DNA of 64,000 nucleotides from Isoetes taiwanensis (taxonomy: Eukaryota > Streptophyta > Lycopodiopsida > Isoetales > Isoetaceae): NCBI GenBank assembly GCA_021234155.1, contig JAJEKV010000859.1, forward strand, positions 1-64,000, written 5' to 3'. The stretch's first letter is position 1. The number at the start of each line of letters is the position of its first letter. Of the stretch, positions 46,561 to 59,107 are shown piece after piece. The notes beneath the pieces were generated by a model. That model was not told the origin of the DNA, searched no databases, and saw only the letters and a list, made by a program, of their open reading frames with translations. The translations under genes and the position numbers were made by a program.

Positions 46561-46700
46561 AACTTCTCGACCATGTTCCAAGTGCAAACGACATGGACCA
46601 TCTTCTTAGTCAAAAAAAAAAATTGTGACATGGATATGACATGGTGATGATGTGGAGGTGATATGCAGGTGACATGCAGGTGATGTTGATGATGTGTGAT

Positions 46701-47115
46701 GATGTGGAGGTGATATAATGGAAACTATGATATGTATGCACAATGGTTCTTGATTTTGAAAATTTTAAGCCAACTTTTTGCCTTTTCTAGAAATGTCATG
46801 TCAAAGGTGTGCTTTCTCTTTCTACCTTCGTTTTTTAGAGAGAGAAGATGGTTTTGGATCTTAGAAATGGCCAAATTGGATGAAACTTTAGCAATTTTTT
46901 ATGATATGTGATGATGTAGAGGTGATATAATGGAAACTTTGACATGTATACACGATGGTGTTTGATTTTAAGATTTTTAGACCAACTTTTTGCCTTTTTT
47001 AGAAATGTCATATCAAAGGTGTACTTACTCTCTCTATCTTGTTTTTTAGAGAGAGAAGATGGTTTTGGACCATGGGAAGGGCCAAATTGGATGGAACTTT
47101 AGCAATTTTTCATTG
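46701..47115. repeat. 212-bp tandem duplication inside the CACTA element
   Basis: Units begin 'gatgt.gaggtgatataatgg' at 46701 and 46913. The second copy runs into the captured CIPK region. Confidence 0.85.
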
Positions 47116-47168
47116 GATGAATGGTGTAATATTGGCTAGGAAAAATATTGGCCAAAGAAATAATATGA

Positions 47169-48529
47169 AAGATTGAAGAAACTGCAAACCCCTTGGTTTT
47201 AGTACTCAAAAGCAAATTCTAAGGTGAGGAATAGGCTTATTTATGACTCAGGTTATTAACACGTATTGACTTATGTGTATGGTTTTTAGATGAGATTGCT
47301 AGGGGCAAAAACTGGCAGGAGGTGCCATCTTTCGATCTGTACAGAGGTATTACATTTTGTATGTCAATGTAAACCTGATTGGGTATCTTAACACTAGAGT
47401 TGTCTCAGGGACCTGTTTGGGTTCATCAACCCATATGGGTCCCTCAATCCCTTCTCCATATTAGAGACTAGTTCTTCATGATACTTATGAGATTTTAAAT
47501 ATGAACACCTGAATTGTAAGATTAACTCGAAGTTGTACCACCATATTCAATGGCAAAATAAAATTCTTCACAAATTTGGCACAATCGCAGCTTGAAATAC
47601 ACTCAACTCAATGGTTTCGATGATATGATATAATCTCATGACACTCAACATGGAATACAAATTTTAAGAGAACATTAATTTTCTATGAACATAGCCTACA
47701 AATGCTACTCATTTTTCAAATTTCATGTGATTTCATAAAAATTTGATGTATCAATGAGCAAATCATAATTTCAATCCTTGAGAGACCTAGTCAGGTCCCT
47801 AAGGAATTTCTGAAAAACAGACATCCAGGAACCATTTCATATCCACGATATTTGAAATGGAATAAGGATGTGAAGGTACTATTATTTTTCAATGGAAATA
47901 GATACTAAGTACTACATGTCTTGCTAAATGGATTTTATTTTTTTAAAAAGTGGAGTAATTTTATGAATTTTCAAAGTTTTGACCCTTGGGGGACCTAACT
48001 GGGTCCATAAACAACTTCTGAACTTCAAACTTTAAGGAATTATTTCACGAAAATTCTACCATAGATTTTTCTAATTCTTCTTGTGATAGATTTCTCATAT
48101 CATGATTTACAAAATGGAAGAATTAGAATTCCTAGAAAAAATCATATTTGCAAAATAATGTGAGAAATGTTAAAGACTTTGAGAATAAACTTGACCCCTT
48201 TGCATTTGGCTCCACATTATGTTTGGTAATAGAAGCTTTCTATATTTTTCATAAATCTTTCCTTATACGTACACTCATGGAGGACAACATATTGTGAGTA
48301 TGTAGACAAATTCTTTACCTCAGAGCTATAATAGAATTTCAAAAAAAGTGTACGAATGAACCCATTTGGGTTCATCAAGGGACAACTCTAGTGTTAAAAA
48401 TTGCTAAATTTGATTGGGTATCTTAAAACTGCATGCTTAATTTGCATTCAGGTGTTCGAAGTTGGGCCATTTTCTTTTATGGTCGAGCTGCGGAAGGCAG
48501 AAGGTGACACCATTGAGTTTTTGCAATAA
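47169..48529 (+). pseudogene. captured CIPK C-terminal exons
   Basis: Three exons of a CBL-interacting protein kinase regulatory domain on the plus strand. 47169-47223 reads KIEETANPL then, after a shift, YSKANSK, ending before gtgagg. 47290-47346 reads MRLLGAKTGRRCHLSICTE, ending before gtatta. 48452-48529 reads VFEVGPFSFMVELRKAEGDT then IEFLQ-stop. The junction CTE|VFEV and the phrase MVELRKAEGDT(L)EF are characteristic of the CIPK C-terminus that binds PP2C phosphatases. The family's EFHKFYK end is replaced by a stop. The kinase domain and NAF motif are absent. The fragment lies within the CACTA element. Confidence 0.85.
47392..48393. mobile_element. 1-kb element with CACTAGAG inverted ends, nested in the CACTA element
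   Basis: The ends share a perfect 13-bp inverted repeat, CACTAGAGTTGTC. TTAA lies on both sides (47388-47391, 48394-48397), so the TSD is TTAA or a shorter palindromic part. It sits in the intron of the captured CIPK fragment. Slightly longer 16-bp direct repeats TGATTGGGTATCTTAA (47376-47391, 48411-48426) also flank it. No coding capacity. Superfamily open (CACTA-type ends, but a TTAA target as in piggyBac or Sola3). Confidence 0.7.
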
Positions 48530-49307
48530 GTTTCTGTTTAATTTGGTTGGGAGAGTTTTCTAATGGTTTCGTTAAACAGAGTTTCCCAATGCATTTATCT
48601 TAGCAAAGTTTTCCAATGTAGCTGCAACGTTTTGATGCTTTGCAGTGCCTACTCCTTACATAAAGGTTGAACATTTGTGTTATGCAGATCTGGTAAAGGT
48701 TTCCTGCAGGTGGCCAGGATGGCAGCAATGGCTTTATCATCATAAGAAGATGCAATGGACTTGCTCTCAAGTATAGGAAGTTTTAGAATCCTAATCCCCC
48801 TGTTTTATTATTTGTTGTTATTGCGATGAGGCTGCCTTCCACCAATGATGCTTAGCTCATGTATTTTAGATGCATTGTGGTTTGCTATTTTGAAGGACAA
48901 AAGTTAGAAACATGCAAAATGTTGTCGATTATAGTTAAGGTTATCATTAAGTGTGACCTGCATCTGCAAATACAAACAGATGATGGGGGCTTTTCGCCAT
49001 GCCTGGAGCTTTTGCATGCTATTCCCTAATATGTACATTCAATTTTAGTTTTTTTTTTTTATTGAATAACAGATGCATGACCATGTGCTTGAGATTCAGA
49101 TTGACATGTGTCGCTCTTCACGTGTTTAAGTTTGCAAAATCCCGGGCTATATTTTATGATGAAGTATGCCGCACCTTGTTTGCTATAGAGCAAGTTCACC
49201 ATTGCTAACAAAGAAGCACATCTGGTCATCTTCTTACCGTGTGGGGAAAAACAATGAGTATATATGCGGTTGGAATTTTGAAGCAGTGCAAATGTTGGTG
49301 CTTGCAA

Positions 49308-50180
49308 CTCTGGAGCCTAGGTGGCATGTTGGAGCCCGCGTGGCATGTTTGAGCCACCTTGGCATGTTGGACCCTAGGTGGCATGTAGGAGCCAGCGTGG
49401 CATGTTTGAGCCACTTTGGCATGTTGGAGCCTAGGTGGCATGTAGGAGCCTGCATGGCATGTTTGAACCACCTTGGCATGTTGGAGCCTGCGTGGCATAT
49501 TTGATACACCTTGGCATGTTTGAGCCTAGCTGGCATATTGGAGCCTAGGTGGTATGTTTGAGCCACCTTGGCATGTTGGAGCCTAGGTGGCATGTTGGGA
49601 GCCCACGTGGCATGTATGAGCCACCTTGGCATGTTGGAGCCTAGGTGGCATGTTGGGAGCCCATTGGCATGTATGAGCCACCTTGGCATGTTGCACCCTA
49701 GGTGGCATGTTGGAGCCTGCATGGCATGTTTGAGCCACCTTGGCATGTTTGAGCCTTGGTGGCATGTTGGTGCCTAGGCGGCATGCTTGAGCCACCTTGG
49801 CAGGTTGGAGCCTAGGTGGCATGTTGGAGCCCACATGGCATGTTTTGACCACCTTGATATGTTGGAGCCTAGGTGGCATGAAGCCCACGTGGCATGTTTG
49901 AGCCACCTTGGCATGTTTGAGCCTAGGTGTCATGTTGAAGCCTAGGTGGCATGTTTGAGGCACGTTGGCATGTTGGAGCCTAGGTCGCATGTTGGAGCCC
50001 ATGTGGCATGTTGGAGCCTATAGGTGGCATGTAGGAGCCCGCGTGGCATGTTTGAGCCACCTTGGCATGTTTGAGCCTAGGTGACATGTTGGTGCCTAGG
50101 TGGCATGCTTGAGCCACCTTGGCATGTTGGAGCCTAGGTGGCATGTTGGAGCCCACGTGGCATGTTTGAGCCACCTTGGA
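49308..50180. repeat. GC-richer minisatellite array inside the CACTA element
   Basis: About 870 bp of variant units of about 20 bp such as ttggagcctaggtggcatg, tttgagccaccttggcatg and ttggagcccgcgtggcatg. The array is open in several frames on both strands because unit lengths and codons repeat. I treat those peptides as artefacts. Confidence 0.9.
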
Positions 50181-50284
50181 TCTAACCTTTGAAGGTATTT
50201 TTCATGAATGTAAAACAATACGACACATTTCCAAATTTGAGCACACAAACAATATTCCAGGTGGTGGTGCTTTGCTTAAGAAAT

Positions 50285-51185
50285 AGCCTCAAGAAAACCT
50301 CAAAAAAAAACCATACTTTCTTAAGAAATAGGCTGCAGAAAAACTATACCTAGTTATAAACCACACCACTGAGGAAAACCACACTTCTTTAAAAAAAAAG
50401 CGACCACTTAAAAACTACACCTACTTAAAACCACAAAAAAAACTATACTTACTTTAAAAAACAACTACTTAAAAACTACACCTAGTTATATAAACCACAC
50501 CTAGTTATATAAACCACACCACTTCAGAAAAACCATACTTTATTAAAAAACAACCACTTAAAAACTACACCCACTTATAAACCACACCTCAAAAAACCAT
50601 ACTTCTTTCAAAAAACTACTTAAAACTACACCCACTTATAAACCACACCTCAAAAACAACACCTCAACTTAAAAAATCACACCACTTCAGAAAACCATAC
50701 TTCCATAAAAAACAGGCACTTAAGAGCTACACCCACTTATAAACCACACCTCAAAAACCCATACTTATTTCCAAAACAGCTGCTTAAAAACTACACTCAC
50801 TTATAAACCACACCTCAAAAAACAACACCTAGACTTAAAAAATCATACCACTTCAGAAAACTATACTTCCTTAGAAAACAGCTACTTAAAAACTACACCT
50901 ACTTATAAACGACACCTTAAAAAACCATATTTCCTTAAAAAATAGATACTTAAAAACAACACCTTATTATAAACCACACCTCAGAAAACAACATCCTCTT
51001 AAAAACAATTCATCTTTAAAAAAAAACTACACTTCCGCAAAATGAAACCACACCTAAAAAAAAAATCACACCTTAAAAAAAAAAAGCTATAGCTCCTTGA
51101 AAAAAACCTACACCGTCTTCTTAATAAACCACACCTCCACATAACCACATGTAGAGTTTTTTGAACAACAACATGTGGTTTTTCT
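50285..51185. repeat. right subterminal repeats of the CACTA element
   Basis: A-rich array of units such as cttaaaaactacaccyactt and ataaaccacacctcaaaaa, about 60 bp period, ending in motifs shared with the left end. Confidence 0.8.
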
Positions 51186-52958
51186 TTTACTGTTGTTTTT
51201 AAGTGTGGACCCAGAATTGGGGTGGTAGTGTTAGACCATTCAATTTATGGTGTCATTTTTGTGACTAAGAGTTTTTGCCTTCAGCGAACCTAAATAAGCC
51301 TAGCATGGAATCTTGGCCGTCCTGTGGCATCAAATTTCGACCATTGAATCACTTTTGTGAAGACCTGTATGGCTGAAAATTTCTTGAAAAAAAATGTGAA
51401 AATAGGGAATTCCTTATTTTAAATTTGGCCATGTATGGAAGATGCAACATGATCATATAGTAGACAGCAGTTGCGTGTTGCGGTGTACATAGGTTGTGTG
51501 TCAATATTGACTTTTGATTTATGCAGAGTCATGTGTAGAGGATAGTATATATCCTGCATATATAGCTTGTGTGTCACACATCGAGTTTTGTTTTATGCAG
51601 AGTCATATGTCAATGCCTTTGCCCTAATGTAGGGCATAGGCATTTGTCTACGTTCACATAGAGAATAATTACATATATCAACCACTAAGGATGTCTTCTT
51701 ATTTCAAGTTATTTTTCCATCATTCATAAGGATGTCTTCTTATTTAATCAAGTCAGTTTTCCATTACTCTTATTCTAATGTTATGTAATTCATATTGCAT
51801 TGATACTTACAAAGAAATAATATGTGTTAAGACATCTAGTAGTTGTTTGCGCGTCTTAATTGTTGCTTATTTATATCACAGCCTTGAATTGTGAGTCAGG
51901 AAATTGTAAGGGTTTAGGGTCCTCACTTTATTTGGTATTTACTTCGGCAATTGTTCATTTTTTGTAGATCTCGCTTCCATGCGCTTGATTTTACTGTGCA
52001 TTGTGATGTGCATTAAGATACATAGTTAAGCATCAGTAATAACTTTGGATTAGATGCGGCTAGCATTTGAAGCCTACCAAACTACATTTCTTCAATGTGA
52101 TTCTGCAATATGAAAGCTATTTAGCATATGGACATGGTCCAAATACAACACTACAGGATGAAACAAAAATTAAGCCACTTCCACTTGATTCTTCATATGA
52201 GTTGAGCCTTTCTACTTAACAAAACTTCACATCAGAGATTGTTTGCGATATTGCAGAACCACAGAAACCTGATATCAAAGAGTATTTGATCTGATATCGA
52301 ATCCAGTTGCATGCATAATATTTGTGTGCTCTATTCTATGTACATGAATTCTTACGTCACATGTCATTAGCTATTAGCTATAAGATTAGAAAATGCATGA
52401 AGACTTGCATAGTGGTAAAGTGAGTAGACCTAAGAGACCAAAGGTTAATTATTTCATTTATGTCTGCATTGCTTGGACAATTGCAGAGTTCAGATGCTCG
52501 GTATGGACCTGAACAATGTTAGGCGGCCCATTCCAACAAGGTAATACATTATTAGAACCATGACATAATAGTGCAATATGGTCTATGTCTTCCAAATTTT
52601 CATATGTTTCTATTTATTCCGAGCCAAGCTCATAGTTTGTTCATAAAGACCATCCCACCCATTGGACCATTATGTTAAAAAGCATCAATATGAATAGTGG
52701 GCCTTTCTCTGCTTGAGCATGATATTCAAACATTGTAATAATAAGTCGGATCTGCAATTTTTAACCAGCCAGTTATCTTTATCTTGCCTAACCTGGCTTA
52801 CACAATCAACATAGGTGGAAGTTCATAGATACGGTTCTACCAAGTTTGACTCGCCGTAAGAATTGTAGAAATTCAGATTCTTAATTTTCATTTTCCCATT
52901 CAACTCCGATATTCTAAATTGCTACCTCACTATCACTTTTTCCCTTTAGATCAAGTCA

Positions 52959-53216
<258 letters not shown>

Positions 53217-53689
53217 TCATCCGTCCACAACACTCTGAATATAAGCACAGCGTCGAATTCTATAAAAATGCTCCAAAACATGATCATTCCTGGTGCAAAA
53301 GACCATTACAGAGCTAATGATGAAAGTCACCAAATGTAGTTGAAAATGCTTTTTAAAGTAAAGAGCAAAATACACATGCATTACTAAAATATCACATACT
53401 TACCGTGGGTTTTTGCAAGAACTGGCTCCAAGGAAAGAACAACTGCATGAACTGCTTGAATAAATTTGTTTTCATGGGGATCTTTCCTTATGACAGCCTG
53501 CAATATAGATTATGCGCTCTTTGACAACAGTACGGGTCATGACATACGCATGCACTCACTGCCATCGACAGGGTTTTACGTGAGATATGCCAAGACGACA
53601 GGCCCTTTGGGAGAATGATAATGCTCACCGGCGGCAATTTTTGACAGCAGTTGCCTATAGTCAAGCGTGCAACAGTTGCCTGTAGTCAA

Positions 53690-54504
53690 GCGTGCAACAA
53701 GGATGGAAGTTATCTCGAAGTGTGTCAAGAGGAACCCACTATGGACTAACTTCAAGACCCACAAGCTGACACAAAATATGCGGGTCAAGAAAGACGAACA
53801 AATCTTCTCAAATTGGTTGCTACGTCTCGGTAACGGGGAACGGAATGAACAATGAGCCATGGCTCGACCGTGACTTGGTTGAGATACCTGAAGAATTCAT
53901 TGTGGAACATGACCTGATTGACAACATCTTCGGCAAGGAAATAAGGGAGGCAAATGTGCACCTATTGTATGACAAGGCCATCTTGACACCAAAGAATGAA
54001 GACACGCTGAGGATCAATAATAAGGTCCTCCTAAGGTTGAATGGACAATTCCATATTTATACGAGCATAGATGCCATCATTGCAGAAGGCGACGATACTA
54101 TAAGAGACTTTCCAATCGAGTTCATCAATCACCTCACCCCTTTTGGCATGCCATCGCATAAGCTTCACATCAAGGATGGTGCCATCATCATCCTGCTCAA
54201 AAACATGAACCCGAAGTCCGGTCTCTGCAATGGCACCCGCCTTCGCGTCATCAAAGCGCACCCAAGAATCATAGATGCAGAGATAATCACAGGCACCTAC
54301 AAAGGAACGAGGGTCCTCATACCAAGGATAACTCTGGAGCCATCATACAACGACCTCCTCCCCTTCAAGCGAAGGCAGTTCCCTGTGCGACTCGCATTCT
54401 TGATGACCATAAACAAGTCACAAGGTCAGTGCATGACCTCCGTTGGCATCTACCTACCAATGCAAATGCTTGGCATTGTAGTTAATTTTAAAAACTTATT
54501 TTGA
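53690..54504 (+). pseudogene. Helitron-type PIF1 helicase C-terminus (copy B)
   Basis: Equivalent of 40100-40903. VKRNPLWTNFKTHKLTQNM and FSNWLLRLGNGE lie upstream. After a frameshift near 53845 the frame runs with GLCNGTRLRVI and RRQFPVRLAFLMTINKSQGQ. The C-terminal ALSRV segment is missing, as in copy A. Confidence 0.9.
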
Positions 54505-54539
54505 CCATATACCAAATGCATAGCCTTTCATCTCCCCCA

Positions 54540-54690
54540 ACCAACCCGGCGATAAACTTTTGAGGCAAGGGTAGTTTAGTCTTAGTAGTAATTGTTGTAC
54601 TAGCCTAATATATGGATCCCATAGGCTATTGGTCTTGTGGACGTTAAAAAAATCAAATCTATTCTATTCTATTCTGTTCTATTCTAATAT
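54540..54690 (+). repeat. LINE 3' tail with (TATTC)n (copy B)
   Basis: Counterpart of 40955-41090, with the same tail. Confidence 0.8.
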
Positions 54691-55110
54691 AATAAAATAA
54701 TATTTGAAGATAATAAATATTTTCCCTAAACTAAACTTCACATGTCTTGGTGAGCAAGAAAAAGGGAAGAGGAAAAATAGAAAGGGAAAGAGAAATGAAA
54801 AGGAAAGGAAAAAAAGACACAGAGAAAAGGGAAAGGGTGGGGAGAGAATGAAAAGGGAAAGGGGAAAAGGAAAGGAAGAGGAGGTCGAGGGAGTGAAAAA
54901 AGGGAATGCTCAGAAAAAACAAGGAAAAGGGGAAAGAAAAAAGGAAAAGCGGGGTAGATCAAAAGGCCGAAAAAAAAGGAAAAATGGTGTCGAATGCACA
55001 AAAACCTCATATAGTCCATAGGTTTGGTTTCTAGTACACATAATGAAAGTAGTAGCCCAGAGGCAAACACAATTCATATGCTAATCTCATATAATTTTGA
55101 AGATACAATG

Positions 55111-55648
55111 CTACAACTTGGTACAATCTAACTTCACAAAGGAGATTTTCTTGCCTTTGGCATCAAATGTCATAAGATGATTCTGTTGCATGATGTTTCC
55201 TATGACACCAAGATTGTCCTCACCAGGCAAAATTAGCAGGCAACAATTGAGAACCTTCAAATCGAGCATAATTTTCTGGTGAGGGATGAAATGAAGCTCC
55301 TTTGAATTGAAAGCTCCGGGATGGAATGTTTACATTAGGTGTGTCTAAAACATCAAAGCATGCTTTATATTTATGGCCAGAATCGATATAATAATCATTG
55401 TTGACATTGCTGACAACTGAGTCTGGCAAGGCATCAATAAATGCATCTACTACAGCATTGAATACAGGAGGGCTTAATAAAGTGAATGATGTACCTGAGT
55501 CAAAGATAGTACCTTCTTTTCCAATTTCTCCAGCATTAAGATCTAAAGAGGCATTACATCTTGAAATCAATGTATTATCAACAGTCATACTTTCAAGCTG
55601 GACTGAATAGAATGACGACTTGTCAAGGATAGAACCATATACGCCCAT
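55111..55648 (-). pseudogene. captured aspartyl protease fragment (copy B)
   Basis: Counterpart of 41513-42050. It keeps the DSGTS active-site motif and the same frameshift before the GNIMQ-containing end. Confidence 0.9.
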
Positions 55649-57906
55649 GACTCACGACTGCTGTATATTACCACTAGGCTAATAGTATTCCTTATATATT
55701 CTTTTTACCATGCTATTATGGGGTTTTAGGTTTACTTTTCGTACCCCTCCGTAGAAGGCTTCTTCCGGGCGTCCTTCCACTAGGCATTTTGCTGTAAGAT
55801 TTAGTGTTATTGCATCCTCTGACATTCTAGATTAGATTCATGTGCGAGGTTTGGAAGTTATTATCACTCGCTTGTCGTTTTAAGAATAAGTAGTTTCAAA
55901 CCGGTATGATCTGATTTTCTGGCCCTCGCATTGCATATTAAATGACTCTTGGAGCTTCTTCCTAGTTATGATATAATCGAAACGAGTTTATACTAGCAAT
56001 TACCTCTGATGCTTGAAGATCCCAAAGTTGCCTAACTCCTCCATGTATGCATCAGCAGCAGAACATGCTTTCTGCTTTTAAGTAATGTTTTCTTGTCCTG
56101 AATCCAGTAGGATTTCTATTAACCAGGCTAAAAATGGATTCCAATCCTTATAAACCAGTAGAAATCTTGTTATTAACCAGTAAATAGTGGAGCCATTGAT
56201 GCTAATGGCTGAAGACTTGCGCTATTGCATTGACATTGTTGTGCTGGCAAGTTATTTTGGTTACTCGTACTATATTTTCCTTTCTAACAAGTTATTTAAT
56301 AACTTCTATAATGTATCACTTTGGTGGAGGATTAGCTTCATGAGATTGAATGCATTCTCATATCTCTGCTCACGTGCTCTTTTGTTCATCTTCGTTAGAA
56401 TAAGATATGAACAATCTGTTTTTAAAACTATAAATTCAGTGTTGGTTCTAACTTCTCATAAGCAGTTGCTAGATAATAGTGACAATTTGCGAAGCTGTTA
56501 GAATCTTTTAAAGCGATGGGCAACTTGAATGAAGGGGGTTAAATGCTTCCAATCACTGGTTATGAGGGGGTAATGGCAGATCCAGTTGTACGTCTATTTC
56601 ACCAAATTGGCATATAAGATCACCTCTCAGTTTCATATAAGAAAAAGGTAGGAAATCTAGCATGCTTCCAACTTTATTCAGCATGCTCAACATACATGTT
56701 TCATTTCAGTAGTTGTGGTAAAAACTAACAATTCCTAAAAGAAGTGTATTACACATCCTAGAGATATTCATATGATCTTGGCATATGTTATCTTCAATTC
56801 TCCTAACATTAAAGCTTATACAATATGACATAATAGATGCACTTTCTTGATCCGTTTTGGCTTAGATTGTTATGTGATACAGTCTTTAGACCATTCAATT
56901 TATGGTGTCATTTTTGTGACCAAGAGTTTTTGCTTTAAATGCAACTTAAATTGGTGCTAAGAAAGTAAGAAATTGATATTACTGACATGTGACTGGGCAA
57001 ATTGAGATAGCTTACAGTTGCAAACTTGATTTGTTGAGCGATGTAGGTAAAGATCCAGATAGTTGATTATACGAGAGATCACTGCACAATTAAGGTTTCA
57101 ACATTTTGATGGAAATGTATGTGCAACTTCATCAATCTTCTGTATACTTACATGCGCTACAAATTGGTGAGTTTACGAAGATCTCATGGAAACTCTCGCA
57201 TCAAGCCGTTGTTCTCTAGAAATCTGTTATTACATTGTCTTCTCAACTTTGGTAAAAGATTGAATTGTAAGAGACACAATCATTGTATCCTCTTAATAGA
57301 AATGAGAAATAATGGTATATTATCAAATTAATATTTTGGTAACCAAACCCCTAACTATAGGTGTTGCTCAGCACTAAAATCCATGCACCATTTATTTTGC
57401 ATGCACAAATCCCTTGTATGGTGATTGTGGGTTACCTCCTTGATAAAGACCTCTCAGTTTTATATAAGAAAAAGGTAGGAAATCTAGCACGCTTCCAAAC
57501 TTATTCAGCATGTTCAAGATACATCTTTCATTTCAGTAGTTGTGATAAAAACTAGCAATTCCTAAAAGAAGTGTACTACACATCCTAGAGATATTCATAT
57601 GATCTTGGCATATGTTACCTTCACTTCTCCTGACATTAAAGCTTATACAATATGACATAATAGATGCACTTTCTTGCTCCGTTTTGACTTAGATTGTTAT
57701 GTGATACAATCTTTAGACCATTCAATTTATGATGTCTGTTTGTGACTATGTTTATCTATTGAGTTGCTAGTTCAATCGTGAAAAATAGGGCATTTATAAT
57801 TCAACTTCGGGCAAGAGAGAAATGCGACTAATAGTGGGCAGATTAGGTAGAGAAAAGGAATTAGGATTATGGACAATTGCAAAGAGAGAGAATGGATTTA
57901 AACCCC

Positions 57907-59107
57907 AAGTGAATGTGAAGGGACCAGATTATTAATCATTTTGAAGAAGAAACAGATCTTTTATTCAATGTAATCTCAAACTATTTTACAAAAGTAATTT
58001 TCCATTTGCACAAGTCGATGCATCTACGCTAGAGACCTTTTATCTTGAGGGTCCCCATGAGAAGCGACCATTTGAATCATTGCATCATTCATCTTTGGTA
58101 TACTTTCGGATGCCCGGCGAAAGTGTATAATTTTACTATAATTTGGATAGCATGCTATGTAGAACGATGATTTGATGCCTATCTTCGATGTTATTGTACT
58201 TCTGCAGCTCCTCCATCTATAGTTCTTTCACCATGCAAGGGCAAAATTTTACTCTGGCAATATTGTTGTACAGCTTGAATACCCAAATTGTTGTTTGACA
58301 CATTTTAATAAGATTTTAAAATTTTAGCTCTTAATCTAACTCTTCATAATAAGACGTGCAAAACCTGGTTGAGGTATTAAGGGTACGTAACCATGAAGTT
58401 GACCGAACTTGGACAAGATAGGAGTAATAGACCAAAACTTCTCATTCAAAGTGCCATGTCACATATAAGAATTATTTGCGAGGTTGGATGTACCTAACAA
58501 ATAGTTGATGATTGATTTAAAGTGCCATGGCATATATAGATACCATGAATATTGCAAGTCATGCTCGCATTGGAATATAAAAATTTGGGATTCTTCTATA
58601 ACCAGTTTTGGATATATGTCATTAGAGAGAATGCCCTTTTGTTTCTTTTCTTTTGCCAACATTGGTTTAATAGACAAAAGTTGGATTTCATGTCTATTGA
58701 GTTGGCATTGATGTCTATGAAACACTACCAATAACACTCTTTTTAAGCATGGATACACTTATAATAATTTCTTACGTGCACACTCATCATAAACACCAAA
58801 GCTCTAAGCTCTGTCCATTCGATTCCACCTAGAATTCTTTCTATTACCTACACATTTTATTTCACATTGCCCTATGCAATCCATTCCACGAGCACATTAT
58901 ATCTAACATTTTATTCCACATTGCCCTATGCAATCCATTCCACGAGCACATTATATCTAACGTCCATGTCTATATCCAATGTGAGGACAAATGACCGGCA
59001 TCACTGGGCTCACGTTTCTAGTACCATATTGTACAAATATGGAAAGTTCATGATGACTATGTAGGACTACAATAATTTTATATACCGAAAAATGTTACAA
59101 TGTTTGG
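57907..59107. other. intergenic with a 54-bp tandem duplication
   Basis: No gene recognised. A 54-bp unit (cacattgccctatgcaatcc...) is repeated at about 58863 and 58917. Confidence 0.5.

Larger units (their letters stand above)
45931..51233. mobile_element. non-autonomous CACTA transposon (5,297 bp)
   Basis: Element 45934-51230 has 27-bp terminal inverted repeats (CACTACCACCCCAAAACTGG and onward), 25 of 27 positions matching. It is flanked by a 3-bp TSD TTA (45931-45933, 51231-51233). Copies A (43306-43308) and B (56886-56888) give the unoccupied site. The CACTA start and 3-bp TSD define the En/Spm superfamily. Subterminal repeat arrays fill both ends, a minisatellite lies inside, and part of a CIPK gene is captured. 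No transposase recognised. Confidence 0.95.

Noticed and set aside
49226-50174. Long repetitive ORFs on both strands (CHLGSNMPRWL-type repeats)
   Set aside because: They arise from a minisatellite whose units are free of stops in several frames; no start context or domain supports translation.
49308-50180. Possible CRISPR-like array
   Set aside because: Units are contiguous and variant, without unique spacers, and sit inside a plant DNA transposon. No cas genes.
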